DNA of 64,000 nucleotides from Streptomyces sp. SM10. Lineage in GTDB: Bacteria; Actinomycetota; Actinomycetes; Streptomycetales; Streptomycetaceae. Positions 16,062 to 24,876 of this stretch are shown here, piece by piece. Each line of letters starts with the position of its first letter. The stretch's first letter is position 1. The stretch is taken from positions 1 through 64,000 of the forward strand of contig NZ_NEUF01000068.1 in assembly GCF_002910915.1 (NCBI RefSeq). The letters are read 5' to 3'. The translations under genes and the position numbers were made by a program. Below the pieces are notes generated by a model, which saw nothing but the letters and a program-made list of their open reading frames with translations, did no database searches and was not told where the DNA came from.

Positions 16062-17081
16062 ATGAGGCTCTGCACACCGCACGTGAGGGTGCGGCGCATC
16101 TGGACCGTGGAACTCAGGCCGCAGGAGGGGGGCACGGTGCTGGTGTGCCCGCAGTGCCGCCCCGGCCCGCTCCCCCTCACCGCGGGCTCGGCACGCTCGG
16201 CGGTGCTAGCCCACCTGGCGCAGCACGCCCGCCGCGACGTACTGCCGCCGCACCTGCGGATCTGTCAGTGCCGGGAGCGGGGCTGCAGGTGGCATCCGCG
16301 CCACCGCGGCTGCGCCGGCGCCGTACTGCTGGTCCTCATGCGCGCCCATGGCGGGCGCCTGTGGCGTCTGGCCGATGCCTGCGCCGCGTGCGCCGCCGCG
16401 ACCGCGCAGGCAGCCGTGGTACCCGACGCCCTGCTGCCCTCCGCCGCCCAGCCGTCCACGGCACCCCGGCCGCCACGCCGTCGCGCGGGCAGCCGCAGGC
16501 CAGGAACGGACAAGCACGTACGCGTGAAGGAGATGCTCACCTATCTGGCCGCGGCACTGCCCCGCTTCTCCTCCCCCACCGCCCGCCTGCTCGCACTGCA
16601 GTGCGCGCTGCGCGCCGACGGCCGCGGACGCGTCGGCCTGCCGGATGGGTTCCTGCGCGGCATACGCCTGGCCTCGCACGCCGCCCCCTGGCACGAACTC
16701 GAGCACGCCGCATGGCTGCGCTGCACCGGCAGGCAGCACGGGTCGCTCCACGCACAGATCCTGGACGCCGCGATCCTGCACCAGGCGCCCGGCCGCCAGG
16801 AGCGGGCGCGCGCCGCCCACTGGGCCCTGCACCCCACACCGCTGGCTGCGCCCCATGGAGCGCCGCCGTCGATACAGCTGGCAGCTCTTGCCCTCGCCGT
16901 CCACACACGGAACACCGAGGCAAGCACCGACCTCGACGACCTCACCCGCCTGACGGCCACCGCCCCTTCCTCCCTAGAGGACCTCCTCGACCAACTCGTC
17001 CGCGCCCGCACGCTGAGCGCCTGGAGACACGACAACGAGACCGGCAAGATCTGCTGGCAGCTCCCCCCGGCGCACGGCTGA
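16062..17081 (+). CDS. Cys/His-rich protein divergent from the XRE regulator
   Basis: A 339-aa protein with a good ribosome site (CAGGAGGGAG at 16041-16050). The first 130 residues contain VCPQC, an HLAQHAR helix, ICQCRERGCRWHPRHRGC and ADACAAC. This clustered Cys/His pattern probably binds two or more zincs. An Arg/Pro linker leads to a helical C-terminal region (residues about 150-339) resembling a winged-helix or helicase-accessory fold. I do not recognise the family by name, but the arrangement (divergent XRE, shared palindrome) looks like a regulated stress or defence gene. No enzyme motif is visible. Confidence 0.6.
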   Translation: MRLCTPHVRVRRIWTVELRPQEGGTVLVCPQCRPGPLPLTAGSARSAVLAHLAQHARRDVLPPHLRICQCRERGCRWHPRHRGCAGAVLLVLMRAHGGRLWRLADACAACAAATAQAAVVPDALLPSAAQPSTAPRPPRRRAGSRRPGTDKHVRVKEMLTYLAAALPRFSSPTARLLALQCALRADGRGRVGLPDGFLRGIRLASHAAPWHELEHAAWLRCTGRQHGSLHAQILDAAILHQAPGRQERARAAHWALHPTPLAAPHGAPPSIQLAALALAVHTRNTEASTDLDDLTRLTATAPSSLEDLLDQLVRARTLSAWRHDNETGKICWQLPPAHG

Positions 17082-17308
17082 GCAGCAGACGGCACACCGC
17101 TCCCGTACCCTCATCCGTCCTCGGCCTCTGCACGCCGCGCCCCTGGCCGTCCCGTGCGGTCGAGGGCTCGCCCCTAAGAACCCGCCGGACACCCTCGACA
17201 AGCTCAGCACTCTGCGCCGGCACCCGCCTGGCCCTCACCCTGGAGTTGAGGTTGAGGCGCACTTCGATGTGCCCATGCGCCACCGCACGGGTGCAGCAGC
17301 CAGTTGGT

Positions 17309-17653
17309 TCAGCTGCGCCCGGGCCGAGCAAGGCTCGCGAGGTCGGCAGATCCCTGGATGATCTCCGAGGCAACGTCGGCCAGCGGCTTTCGCTGGGACC
17401 GGGCATGACGGCGCATCAGAGTGAAGGCCTCATTGATGTCCACACCAAGGCGGTTGGCCAGGACGGCCTTGGCGTGTTCGATGGGAATCCGGCTGTGGAG
17501 AGCTGCTGCGAGCCGGTCTGATACGGACGGGGCGGTCATCGGTTCACTGCGCAGACCGGCCAGCGCGATGTCGAATCTAATGCCGAGCACCCTCGGCCGG
17601 TGACAATCTGGTCCGGGCGAGTGCTCCCCAGCGTCGAGTACGTCAGAGACCAT
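17309..17653 (-). pseudogene. Fragment of an ANTAR-domain regulator
   Basis: The C-terminal 70 residues (VSDRLAAALHSRIPIEHAKA to LADVASEIIQG) are a recognisable ANTAR RNA-binding domain, with the three-helix pattern and the AKAVLA / AFTLMRRHAR segments. A normal protein of this class carries a GAF sensor before it; here only about 40 unrelated residues precede. An ATG at 17539 could still give a 76-aa product. I think this is the tail of a GAF-ANTAR regulator left by recombination. Intact members bind two-hexaloop RNA antiterminators. Confidence 0.6.
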
Positions 17654-17658
17654 GAACT

Positions 17659-17805
17659 ATGCGCCCGGATGACTGGCATCTCGCCGAAGACGTCGACGAC
17701 TTCCTCGCCCAATCTGGAGGTTTCCTGCGCTCCCGCCCTGCCCTGCGCACCATGCCCCTGACGGTGACGGAGGAGCTGCGAACGGACAAGGCGGCTGAGG
17801 GCGGC
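17659..17805 (+). pseudogene. N-terminal fragment of a GNAT acetyltransferase
   Basis: The first 45 codons read RPDDWHLAEDVDDFLAQSGG and then FLRSRPALRTMPLTVTEELR. I recognise this as the N-terminus of Streptomyces GNAT-family N-acetyltransferases. After about 17805 the homology stops and no acetyl-CoA-binding segment follows. It lies head-to-head with the ANTAR fragment, so this point is a junction between two broken genes. Confidence 0.5.
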
Positions 17806-18148
17806 GCAGGCCAGTGCGTGAGCAGTGCGGGTCATGCGACCTGCCTACCGGGCGGACATGGTCCAGCTCACCACGAGCGGCCAACGGGTCGCTCGTGTGC
17901 GGGGATTGGTCGTACTGGAGAAGCGACACGGCGCCGAGCCCGCGCCACGGTGACCGCTGAGCGAACTCCAGTACTGGCTCCGTCAGCACCCCGCCCCTCC
18001 GCTTCCTGACAGACAAACCGTCAAACCGTCCGGGCCCGTCCTTCACGAACCAGGGCCGCTCTGAGCCAACATGCCGGAGCCGACCAAGGCCGGACAACAA
18101 CGTCTCAAGCCTGACTGGCCGCCCATGCGCCGCTCAGAATGCGGTCGC
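17806..18148. other. Degenerate region without a supported gene
   Basis: These 343 bases have broken open frames in several phases and nothing that I can assign. They separate two gene fragments from the end of the 255-aa gene. Confidence 0.35.
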
Positions 18149-18916
18149 TCAGTCCCCCGGACGTCCTTGAGGTTCTGACGCTGCAGGCGTCCGGGGCTGC
18201 GGTGTCTGCGCCGTGGCACGCAGCTGCTGGGCGCGGTCGGTGTGGCCGTACCGGTCGAGGATGTGAGCCAGGCTGATGATGAGGTGCTGGCGGGAGTCGT
18301 CGGGCAGGGTGTGGACGAATTCCTGGAGGATGCGCGCCACTTGGACCCAGGTGGTATGCGGGGCGTAGGAGGCTGCGGCGTTGATGAGGTGTTCGACGCG
18401 CTGCACGCTCTGTTCGTCGACGGTCTCCGGGTGGTCGAGGAACCAGTAGGCGAATGCCAGGGAGGGGTCGGTGAGCAGTGCGTCGCGGAGGTCTTTGGCG
18501 CGTTGGAGACGGTGGTGGTCTTGGCGGGCGTGGTGTTCGGTCTGGTGCTGGTCGCGCAGGAGGGCATCGGCGCGGTCGGCCTGCTGGGGGTCGGCGGTCA
18601 GCCGGATATGGGCCCACAGCAGGCGGACGGGGGTGTGCGGTACGTCCATGGGCCGGCCGAGCTGGCGGTTGGCGCGTGCTTCGGCGAGGGCGGCCTGGCT
18701 GAGCTGGACGGTGCCGGCTGCCTCCTGCGCCAGGGTCAGGGCGTATTCGACCGCGGCGGCCTGGGGGTTGTGGTGCGGGCGGGCGACAGGCTGCTGCCAG
18801 GCGCCGGTGAGGTGGGCCTCGAAGTGGTAGCCGGGGAGCTCGCTGTCCAGGGTGCAGCACAGCTCCAGGCTTCCGCGGCGTTGGCGCCGCCACCACCCGC
18901 TAGTCCTGTGCCGCAT
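18149..18916 (-). CDS. Uncharacterised 255-aa protein, third gene of STAND-like operon
   Basis: Its ATG (18916) lies inside the last codons of the 766-aa gene, a 17-nt overlap, so it is translationally coupled. Residues 20-60 form a beta-rich unit (CCTLDSELPGYHFEAHLTGA). The remainder is all-helical with a long polar segment (RDQHQTEHHARQDHHRL), and its helix pairs suggest TPR-like repeats (AFAYWFLDHPETVDEQSV). I recognise no catalytic site. It is the final member of a three-gene unit with 18900-21200 and 21252-21785 and probably works with the large protein. Confidence 0.6.
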   Translation of the reverse strand: MRHRTSGWWRRQRRGSLELCCTLDSELPGYHFEAHLTGAWQQPVARPHHNPQAAAVEYALTLAQEAAGTVQLSQAALAEARANRQLGRPMDVPHTPVRLLWAHIRLTADPQQADRADALLRDQHQTEHHARQDHHRLQRAKDLRDALLTDPSLAFAYWFLDHPETVDEQSVQRVEHLINAAASYAPHTTWVQVARILQEFVHTLPDDSRQHLIISLAHILDRYGHTDRAQQLRATAQTPQPRTPAASEPQGRPGD

Positions 18917-21200
18917 GGCCCTCCGGCGCCGGGGCTGCCGGGTCGGCTTGGCGCAGTGCCAGGAGCAACTGGTCGCGCAGCTTTTCCGGGCCGGAGGAGG
19001 GGTGTTGGGGCTGGACGGGTGCCCAGGCGAAGAGGAGGTGGCTGAGGGCGAGGTAGCGGTCGGCGGCGTAGACGGTGTCGGTCTGCGGCTGGTAGACGGC
19101 GTGCTGGAGCGTGGTCAGGACGAGGTCCTGCACGTCGGGTAGGGCGAGGGCAGCGTCCATCCAGATGGTCAGGGCCTGCTGCAGGAGCGGGCGGGGCAGT
19201 GAGCGGCTGTCCTGCAGCAGGCCGCGCCATCGGGCGGTCTGCCAGGCGGCCTGGGCGTTGTCCTGGTGCGCGGTGGCCAGCAGCACGGGAGCGCCGTCCT
19301 TGCTGGTGCGCGCGGCGAGGTGGAGGAAGGCGTGGTGGGCGGCGTTGCGGCGGCCTGGGTCCTGGTTGCCGGACCAGCCGGCGAGTTGGTCCTGGATGTC
19401 CTGGCGCTTTTGGGGCTGGTCCCACAGGACGGTAAGCGCGTGTCCGACGGCGCCGGTCACATCCTTGCTGTCGGTGTGGGCGGCGAGTTCGGTCAGCCGC
19501 AGCAGCATCATGGTGGGATAGACGTCGGCCAGGCGCTCGCAGGCCCGGGCCAGTGCCGTCTTGAGCCGGGGCGGGGTCTCCTGGTCGCTGGTGCGGGCCC
19601 ATTCGAGGTAGACATCGCGGACGCGGCGGCCGGCGTCGGTGTCCAGTGCGGCCACGGTGAGCAGGTCGCGGGCCTGCTCGGGCAGGGACTGGGACCACTG
19701 GCCGGCGATTTGGCGCAGCAGGTTCGTGGCGCGTTTGCCGCGCTTGGCGCGCATGTATTTCAGGGCCCAGCCGGTGACGCGGTCGGCCAGCTGGTGTGCC
19801 ACGTCCTCGGGCAGGTTCTTGTTGCCGGTCTGGTCGGCGGTCCATCGGGTGAAGTCCTGGACGAGGTGGGGGCGGTCGGCCCAGAAGTAGTCGACGACGG
19901 CCTCGGCGTAGCCGGTCCGCAGGAAGCAGACGGTGTCTTCGTCGCTCACGTCGGCGTCGATGGCGTCGGTCAGGGCTATGACGCCCAGGCCCTGCTGCCC
20001 GCGTGGGGGCTTGGGTTTTTCTCCCAGGGCTTTGGCCAGGCTCTGGGCGGCGTCGTACACGGTCTCCACGGGGGCGCCGTCCAGGACCGCGGCGGCCAGC
20101 AGGTAGTTGCGGTGGGCGCTGTCCTGCTGTTTGGTGTGCCAGTCGAGCAGTTGGGTGCGCCAGTCTTCCGCGGCCTGGACCACCTCGTCGACCAGGTCGT
20201 CGAGGGAGCACTCGCCTAACGGGTCGAGGTGTTCGGCCTCGCGGATGGCGCGGGCCCACGCGGCTATCTCGGCGGGGAGCCGTCCCGCGATGCCTTCGGT
20301 GATCTCGGACCTTGCGAGCCAGCGGTCTGCCTTGACGGGCGGTGCCACGTTCTCCAGGTGGGCGCGCAACACGCCGTTCGGGTCCGGGAGGGACAGCGGG
20401 TGGGCCAGGACGTCGGTACCTCTGCTGACGTTGCGCCAGGTGTGGGTGGCAGTCAGGACGGTCAGGTAGGAGCCGGCCTTCCGCAGGTGGGGGGCGTCTT
20501 CCAGCAGAGCGGGGCCCACGCCGGAGGGCAGCCGGTCTCCCTCGTCGCGCAGATCGAGGATCCAGCCGGTCCTCTCGCCCTCCAGCCCTTCGGCGCTGAA
20601 GGACTCCCCGGGTTCGCGCCGCACTTGGCGGATGTTGTCGCCCACCATGTGGTGCAGGGCGGCCAGGGCGGCGGTGTAGCGGCCGACACTCTCCGGGGCG
20701 TGCAGTACAAGAACGTGGCTGAGGGTGAGGGCGGTGCGCAGGGCCTGCTGTTCGTCGTCGGGCCGGGTGAAGGTGGCGAGCTGCTGGGCGATCCAGTCCG
20801 GGGGCAGTAGATCGCCGCGCAGCCGGTTGATCGCCTGGACGATCTGCAGGCCGATGTTCTGGCCGTCGTTGCGGTCCAGGTGCTGTTCGATGGTGAGGCC
20901 GGGGATGGTGTGGTCATCGTTGCGCTCGAGGTGCTGCTGCTCGGCAGCACGACGGCTGGTGTGGTCTGCGCCGTCTTCCCGGTCCGTGCTGCGGCCCGGC
21001 TGGTCCGTGCTGCGGTCCGGGGTTGTCTTCGGGTCGGCGGGGCTGCCGTCCGGGGGCGGCGGCGGAGTGGCTGCCGGACGGCCGAGGAAGGCGGCCGGGG
21101 CGGCTCCGGTGGCTCCAATGGGCGGTGGGGCCGGTGCGGGGGTGTCGCTGCGGTGCTCGGCGGGGTGGCCGGATGACGGGGCTGCGTTCTCGGTGGACAT
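18900..21200 (-). CDS. 766-aa STAND-like protein with eroded P-loop and NIG repeats
   Basis: Residues 1-85 are Pro/Ala/Thr-rich and disordered. Residues 90-122 hold two 17-residue repeats (HLERNDDHTIPGLTIEQ and HLDRNDGQNIGLQIVQ). From about 140 the layout is that of a STAND NTPase. A Walker A-like position reads VLVLHAPESVGRYTAAL, without the Gly-Lys-Thr. A Walker B-like strand is GWILDLRDEGDRL, and YLTVLTATHTWR occupies a sensor position. The last 400 residues are helical repeats. If this reading is right, the nucleotide site is degenerate and the protein may act as a scaffold or sensor. The start has a strong GGGAGG ribosome site. It is co-transcribed with the 177-aa gene upstream and overlaps the 255-aa gene downstream. 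Confidence 0.65.
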   Translation of the reverse strand: MSTENAAPSSGHPAEHRSDTPAPAPPPIGATGAAPAAFLGRPAATPPPPPDGSPADPKTTPDRSTDQPGRSTDREDGADHTSRRAAEQQHLERNDDHTIPGLTIEQHLDRNDGQNIGLQIVQAINRLRGDLLPPDWIAQQLATFTRPDDEQQALRTALTLSHVLVLHAPESVGRYTAALAALHHMVGDNIRQVRREPGESFSAEGLEGERTGWILDLRDEGDRLPSGVGPALLEDAPHLRKAGSYLTVLTATHTWRNVSRGTDVLAHPLSLPDPNGVLRAHLENVAPPVKADRWLARSEITEGIAGRLPAEIAAWARAIREAEHLDPLGECSLDDLVDEVVQAAEDWRTQLLDWHTKQQDSAHRNYLLAAAVLDGAPVETVYDAAQSLAKALGEKPKPPRGQQGLGVIALTDAIDADVSDEDTVCFLRTGYAEAVVDYFWADRPHLVQDFTRWTADQTGNKNLPEDVAHQLADRVTGWALKYMRAKRGKRATNLLRQIAGQWSQSLPEQARDLLTVAALDTDAGRRVRDVYLEWARTSDQETPPRLKTALARACERLADVYPTMMLLRLTELAAHTDSKDVTGAVGHALTVLWDQPQKRQDIQDQLAGWSGNQDPGRRNAAHHAFLHLAARTSKDGAPVLLATAHQDNAQAAWQTARWRGLLQDSRSLPRPLLQQALTIWMDAALALPDVQDLVLTTLQHAVYQPQTDTVYAADRYLALSHLLFAWAPVQPQHPSSGPEKLRDQLLLALRQADPAAPAPEGHAAQD

Positions 21201-21251
21201 GCCTGAACCTCCCGGACGGTGGTGGGAACGAGGTGCCGGGGCAGGGGGCAG

Positions 21252-21785
21252 TCAGACCGGCGGCAGACCGCCGATCCTGCGGGCCCGCATGCCGATGTTG
21301 GTGCTGCCGCGTTCCACCGTGTGGGTCTTCTGCTCCACGGAGGCGTTGCCTTCGATCTCGTCGGCGTCCATGCCGATCTGCTCGCCCTGCACGCGCTCGG
21401 TGTCCTGGCGCACGAACGGACCTGATGCCGGGCGTTGTTCGCCCGCGAAGGTCAGGCGCTGGCTGTAGATGTCCTCCAGCAGGCTGCGCGCCCTCCCGAG
21501 GGTGCGCAGCAGTGCGTCGTCGGTGGCCGCGACGGGGGCGTCGCCGCGGTAGTACACGTTGAGTCCGTCTCGCAGAGACGCCAGGTCGCGCTCATGCTGG
21601 GCGAGCCGGGTGGCATCGGCCTGCAGGGGCAGTGCGAGTGTGCCGGTCAGTTCGGCGGGAACCGCTGGGTCCGGCTCGGGCGCGCCGCCGCGGTCCAGCA
21701 GTTGCTCCAGACGCTGGTAGAGAAAGGCCAGCGTGGGTGTCAGGCCGGCGCCGATCACGGCAGACAGCGAGGCAAAATCCGGCAC
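21252..21785 (-). CDS. Small leader protein of the operon with C-terminal NIG repeats
   Basis: A 177-aa protein. The GTG start at 21785 is preferred because GGGGGAG precedes it by six bases and the conserved-looking helix (FASLSAVIGAGLTPTLAFLY) begins there; an ATG at 21854 is in frame but has no ribosome site. Residues 3-30 are a hydrophobic helix that could insert in a membrane. A coiled coil follows (HERDLASLRDGLNVYYRG). The tail carries two copies of a short motif, EQIGMDADEI (135-144) and TNIGMRARRI (162-171), which resembles the N-terminal repeats of the 766-aa partner. It may be the effector or membrane anchor of the unit; the function is unknown. Confidence 0.6.
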   Translation of the reverse strand: MPDFASLSAVIGAGLTPTLAFLYQRLEQLLDRGGAPEPDPAVPAELTGTLALPLQADATRLAQHERDLASLRDGLNVYYRGDAPVAATDDALLRTLGRARSLLEDIYSQRLTFAGEQRPASGPFVRQDTERVQGEQIGMDADEIEGNASVEQKTHTVERGSTNIGMRARRIGGLPPV

Positions 21786-21935
21786 AGCAGCTCCCCCGTA
21801 TGCAGACAGAATTCGACAGGATCTCAGCGTTTCCAAAAGATTCTCGCCGCGCACCCCTGAGTCCTCTATGCATTCTGTGGATCTGACTCAAAAACGCGCC
21901 TCATTCGCTGCCGTGCCCTGCGCCAGTATTTCCGT

Positions 21936-21970
21936 GCACGGCGCCCGGCCGTGTCGGCCGGGCGCCGTGC
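21936..21970 (-). terminator. Strong hairpin terminator
   Basis: GCACGGCGCCCGGCC at 21936-21950 and GGCCGGGCGCCGTGC at 21956-21970 form a perfect 15-bp stem with a 5-nt loop, two bases beyond the stop of the small minus-strand ORF at 21973. It could insulate the STAND-like operon from what lies upstream. Confidence 0.75.
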
Positions 21971-21972
21971 TG

Positions 21973-22161
21973 TCACGTCTCACGCTCGTCCGGGGCCCGG
22001 TGCCCGTAGCGCTGGTAGGGCAGCTCGTCCGGGCGGCTGACCAGGCGTGTGCGACGCCAGGCGGCATCGAAGTCCAGGCGTCCTTTACTGGCGGCCACCA
22101 GCTTACGGGCGCGCCAGCTGGTGGCCGGGGACAACAGCCAACGCGTCAAGGAAAGTCGCAT
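21973..22161 (-). CDS. Small basic ORF, possibly the remnant of a longer gene
   Basis: A 62-aa reading frame with a clear GC3 bias over its last 40 codons (RLDFDAAWRRTRLVSRPDEL then PYQRYGHRAPDERET), ending two bases before a strong terminator. These facts argue that it is the true 3' end of a gene. The ATG at 22161 lacks a ribosome site, and the upstream sequence is not coding in the same frame, so the N-terminal part may have been lost. No family is recognised. Confidence 0.4.
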   Translation of the reverse strand: MRLSLTRWLLSPATSWRARKLVAASKGRLDFDAAWRRTRLVSRPDELPYQRYGHRAPDERET

Positions 22162-22882
22162 TCACTCATCGTCGCGACGGCTTCCCCCACACGAAGTCAG
22201 ATTTCTGCTTTCAGCCGGAGACGACCTCCATGAAAGGAGATTACAAGCCAGCACCGAAGTTGCCATAGGGACAGACGGTGTTGCAGTTACAGAATTGACT
22301 TCCGATGTCTCCCGGTTCTCTTGTTCTCCTTTGTGGCACAGGAACGGACAGAGCTCTGGCGCAATACCCGCCTGTGTCCAGGCTCCACGGCCTTTGCGAA
22401 ACCAGGCGACAGAGCTCACGCCGTAGTCGTCTCAGGCAGAGCGAGCCCCTTCCTTCCGCGCGGAGCGCAGGCAGCGGGCGGTGAGCGGGGGCAATCGGAC
22501 GCGGGGGACGCGGGGCGGGTTGCAGATCCAGTGGCCGGAGCCGGCGCGGTCGAGGGCTTCTGTGCGGCGACTTGGTTCAGCAGCCGCTGCCGGTCTTCCT
22601 TGATCTGGTACTCGTATTCATCGCGGTCCCAGGGGCCTCAGCGGTGTCAGCATCCGCGAGGGTGAGGGGCTCGGCGGAGTACTGCACATGCGCAGGCGCG
22701 CGGGGATGCCTACTGCGACGGCCGCTTCCGTCAGACCGCGTTCAGGGCGGCCGGTCGCGCCGAAGAGCGCATGGTGTTCAGAGTGCGCTCGGGCTCGTCA
22801 CCTCGCCACCGGCACGTCGTTGAACAGGACCAACGTGCCGAGCAACTCGCAAAGGGGCCGTCCGGTGGGGCCATTGGTCAGC
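22162..22882. other. Long region without a supported gene
   Basis: About 720 bases. The frame of the Rad50-like gene is open from 22688, but its first 65 codons are low-complexity and unlike the family. On the minus strand between about 22430 and 22630 there is some coding-like bias without a start codon, possibly the remains of a gene. I assign nothing. Confidence 0.35.
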
Positions 22883-24694
22883 GTGAGCAAGCTTCGATTC
22901 CTGTGCGCGGACGGGGTGTGGCGCGAGCGCAGCATCGCTGCGTCGGCGTGGGCGGTGACCGGTCCGGTGGGCAACGGTACCTCCACCGCGCTGGAGGCCC
23001 TGTTTTATGTGGTGGGGCTGAACAAGGGCGATGTGGCGGTGATGCCGCCGGTCAAGGCCCTCAAGGAGCTGGAGGCGCGGTGCACGATCGGCGGCGTGTC
23101 TTGGAGCATCTCTCGCACCACGGCGGGCAACACCGTCGTCTTCCGGGAAGCAGGCGGCACGTCGCGGCGCGTCGAAGCGTTTTCCGCCACCGGCAGATCC
23201 GGCAAGCGCACCGCCGGCGACTTCCTGCTGGAGCTGCTGGGCATCGCCGATGCCCGCCGCGGCACGGCCCGTCTGGGTCTTCCGCAGCTCGCCCGCGCGA
23301 TGTACTTGCAGGAGGCCACCATCGCCACCCACTACCTGGGGGGTCTGGGCGCCGAGGAACGCAAGCTGCTGTTCGACGTGCTGCTCGGGCTGCGTGACCA
23401 GGAGTTGCAGCGGCTGGAGGACGAGCACACCGCCGCGGAGAGCGCCTACAGCAAAACGTCCAGGCTGCTGAGCCAGCTCCTCAAGCAGCGCAAGGAGCGA
23501 GATCTGGACGAGCCTGAGGTCATCATCGCCGAGCAGGAGCGTAAGCAGGCTCAGCTGAAAGAGGCCCGTGGCCGTCTGGAGGCCCAGAAGAAGAAGCTGA
23601 GCGACATTGCGGCGCAGCGCGGCCGGCTTGACCTTGCCCTGCAGCAGGCCCGCCAGGCCGAGAAGGCGGCGCGCGCGGCCTGTGACCTGGCGGGCAGAGA
23701 GGTCACAGCGACGGAGGCCGATCTTGCCGATACCAGGGGGTACTTGCGCGGGCTCAAGCGGCGCTCGGCCCAGCGTGACAGCTGCAGCGAGTGCCGCAAG
23801 CCCCTGCCGGAGCGCCCCGAGGGACACTGCCGCCAGTGCGCGCAGCCTGGCGAGGGACGGACCGGCCCGGCGGTGGAAGAGCTCGCCGAGGCTGCCGCGC
23901 GCATCGAGGCAGCCACTTTGGTGGCCAAGCTGCGCAGGGGTCAGCAGGCCGAAGCGGCCCTCCTGGCCCGGCAGGCCTCGGACGCCACGCAGGAAGCCGA
24001 GAGGGCGCGCGACCGGCACGATCGCGATGTCTGGCAGCCGCAGCACCAGTGCGTCCTGGAGGCTGAGACGCTCGTCGGCGGGCTGGACGGGGAACTCGTC
24101 CAGCTGAAATGGCGGCTCAAAGAGGTCGAGAACATTCTCGATCTCACCGCCGAGAAGGAGACGCTGGGCAAGCAGCGTACCCAGGCCCGGGAGACGCTCA
24201 CTGTGGCCCAGCACGAACGCGAAACCCGCCGCAAGGAACGCATCCAGCTGTGGTCACAGCACTTCCTGGCCCGCGTACAGACCGTCCTGCCCGGCGTGGA
24301 GCGAGCCCGTATCGACCCCGACGCCTACACCACGGTGATCGGGCACACCGTCTTCGAGGACTCCAGCGTGGCCGGCGGCGAACGCATCCTGCGCAACGTC
24401 TGCGCGCTGCTGGCTCTCCGGGACGTCGCCCGAGAGGTGCCGTCCGCCCCGATTCCGTCGCTGCTCGTCGTCGACTTCCCCGTCTACGGGAGCGACACCA
24501 ACGAAACCGACCGGCATACCGGCACCCGTCTCCTGGGGCAGCTGGTCGATGCGGCCCGCGACGGACACGGCCAGGTCCTCCTCGCCGCGCGGGCCCTGCC
24601 CCCATCCACGCACGACAGGGTGCGGTGCCTCGCCCTGTCCCCCACACACCACTTCTTCGACCACGCGCCCCGCAGCAGCGACCAGGACGGATAG
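22883..24694 (+). CDS. Rad50/SMC-like ATPase with zinc hook and altered Walker A
   Basis: A protein of about 603 aa with the Rad50 plan: N-terminal P-loop, coiled coil, CxxC hook (CSECRKPLPERPEGHCRQC) with two Cys pairs, second coiled coil, ABC signature SVAGGERILRN, then Walker B SLLVVDFP. The Walker A segment reads TGPVGNGTST, with Thr where the catalytic Lys should be (T33), so ATP use may be weak or differ from the standard. GTG 22883 is chosen because the family-like strand KLRFLCADG begins there; TTG 22874, with GGTGGGG upstream, is an alternative. It is convergent with the Gabija-like operon, and its partner nuclease, if any, is not obvious. A role in sensing or processing DNA ends is inferred. 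Confidence 0.7.
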   Translation: MSKLRFLCADGVWRERSIAASAWAVTGPVGNGTSTALEALFYVVGLNKGDVAVMPPVKALKELEARCTIGGVSWSISRTTAGNTVVFREAGGTSRRVEAFSATGRSGKRTAGDFLLELLGIADARRGTARLGLPQLARAMYLQEATIATHYLGGLGAEERKLLFDVLLGLRDQELQRLEDEHTAAESAYSKTSRLLSQLLKQRKERDLDEPEVIIAEQERKQAQLKEARGRLEAQKKKLSDIAAQRGRLDLALQQARQAEKAARAACDLAGREVTATEADLADTRGYLRGLKRRSAQRDSCSECRKPLPERPEGHCRQCAQPGEGRTGPAVEELAEAAARIEAATLVAKLRRGQQAEAALLARQASDATQEAERARDRHDRDVWQPQHQCVLEAETLVGGLDGELVQLKWRLKEVENILDLTAEKETLGKQRTQARETLTVAQHERETRRKERIQLWSQHFLARVQTVLPGVERARIDPDAYTTVIGHTVFEDSSVAGGERILRNVCALLALRDVAREVPSAPIPSLLVVDFPVYGSDTNETDRHTGTRLLGQLVDAARDGHGQVLLAARALPPSTHDRVRCLALSPTHHFFDHAPRSSDQDG

Positions 24695-24876
24695 GGGGCA
24701 GGCCACGCAGGCGGGCCACGGGGACCGCGAGGAGGCGGCGTGACGCCGGCGGACGCCGGCACCATCGCCCGCGTGTGCCGGTTCCGGCGGTGACCGCCTG
24801 CGCTTCGACGTCGACAGCGAGTCGACACGCGTGTCGCTCTGCGCTTGGCGGAATGTGCGGGACCGGGCAATCAGGG

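Noticed and set aside
17657..18100. 147-codon minus-strand ORF
   Set aside because: Opposite a GNAT fragment and degenerate DNA; no recognisable sequence.
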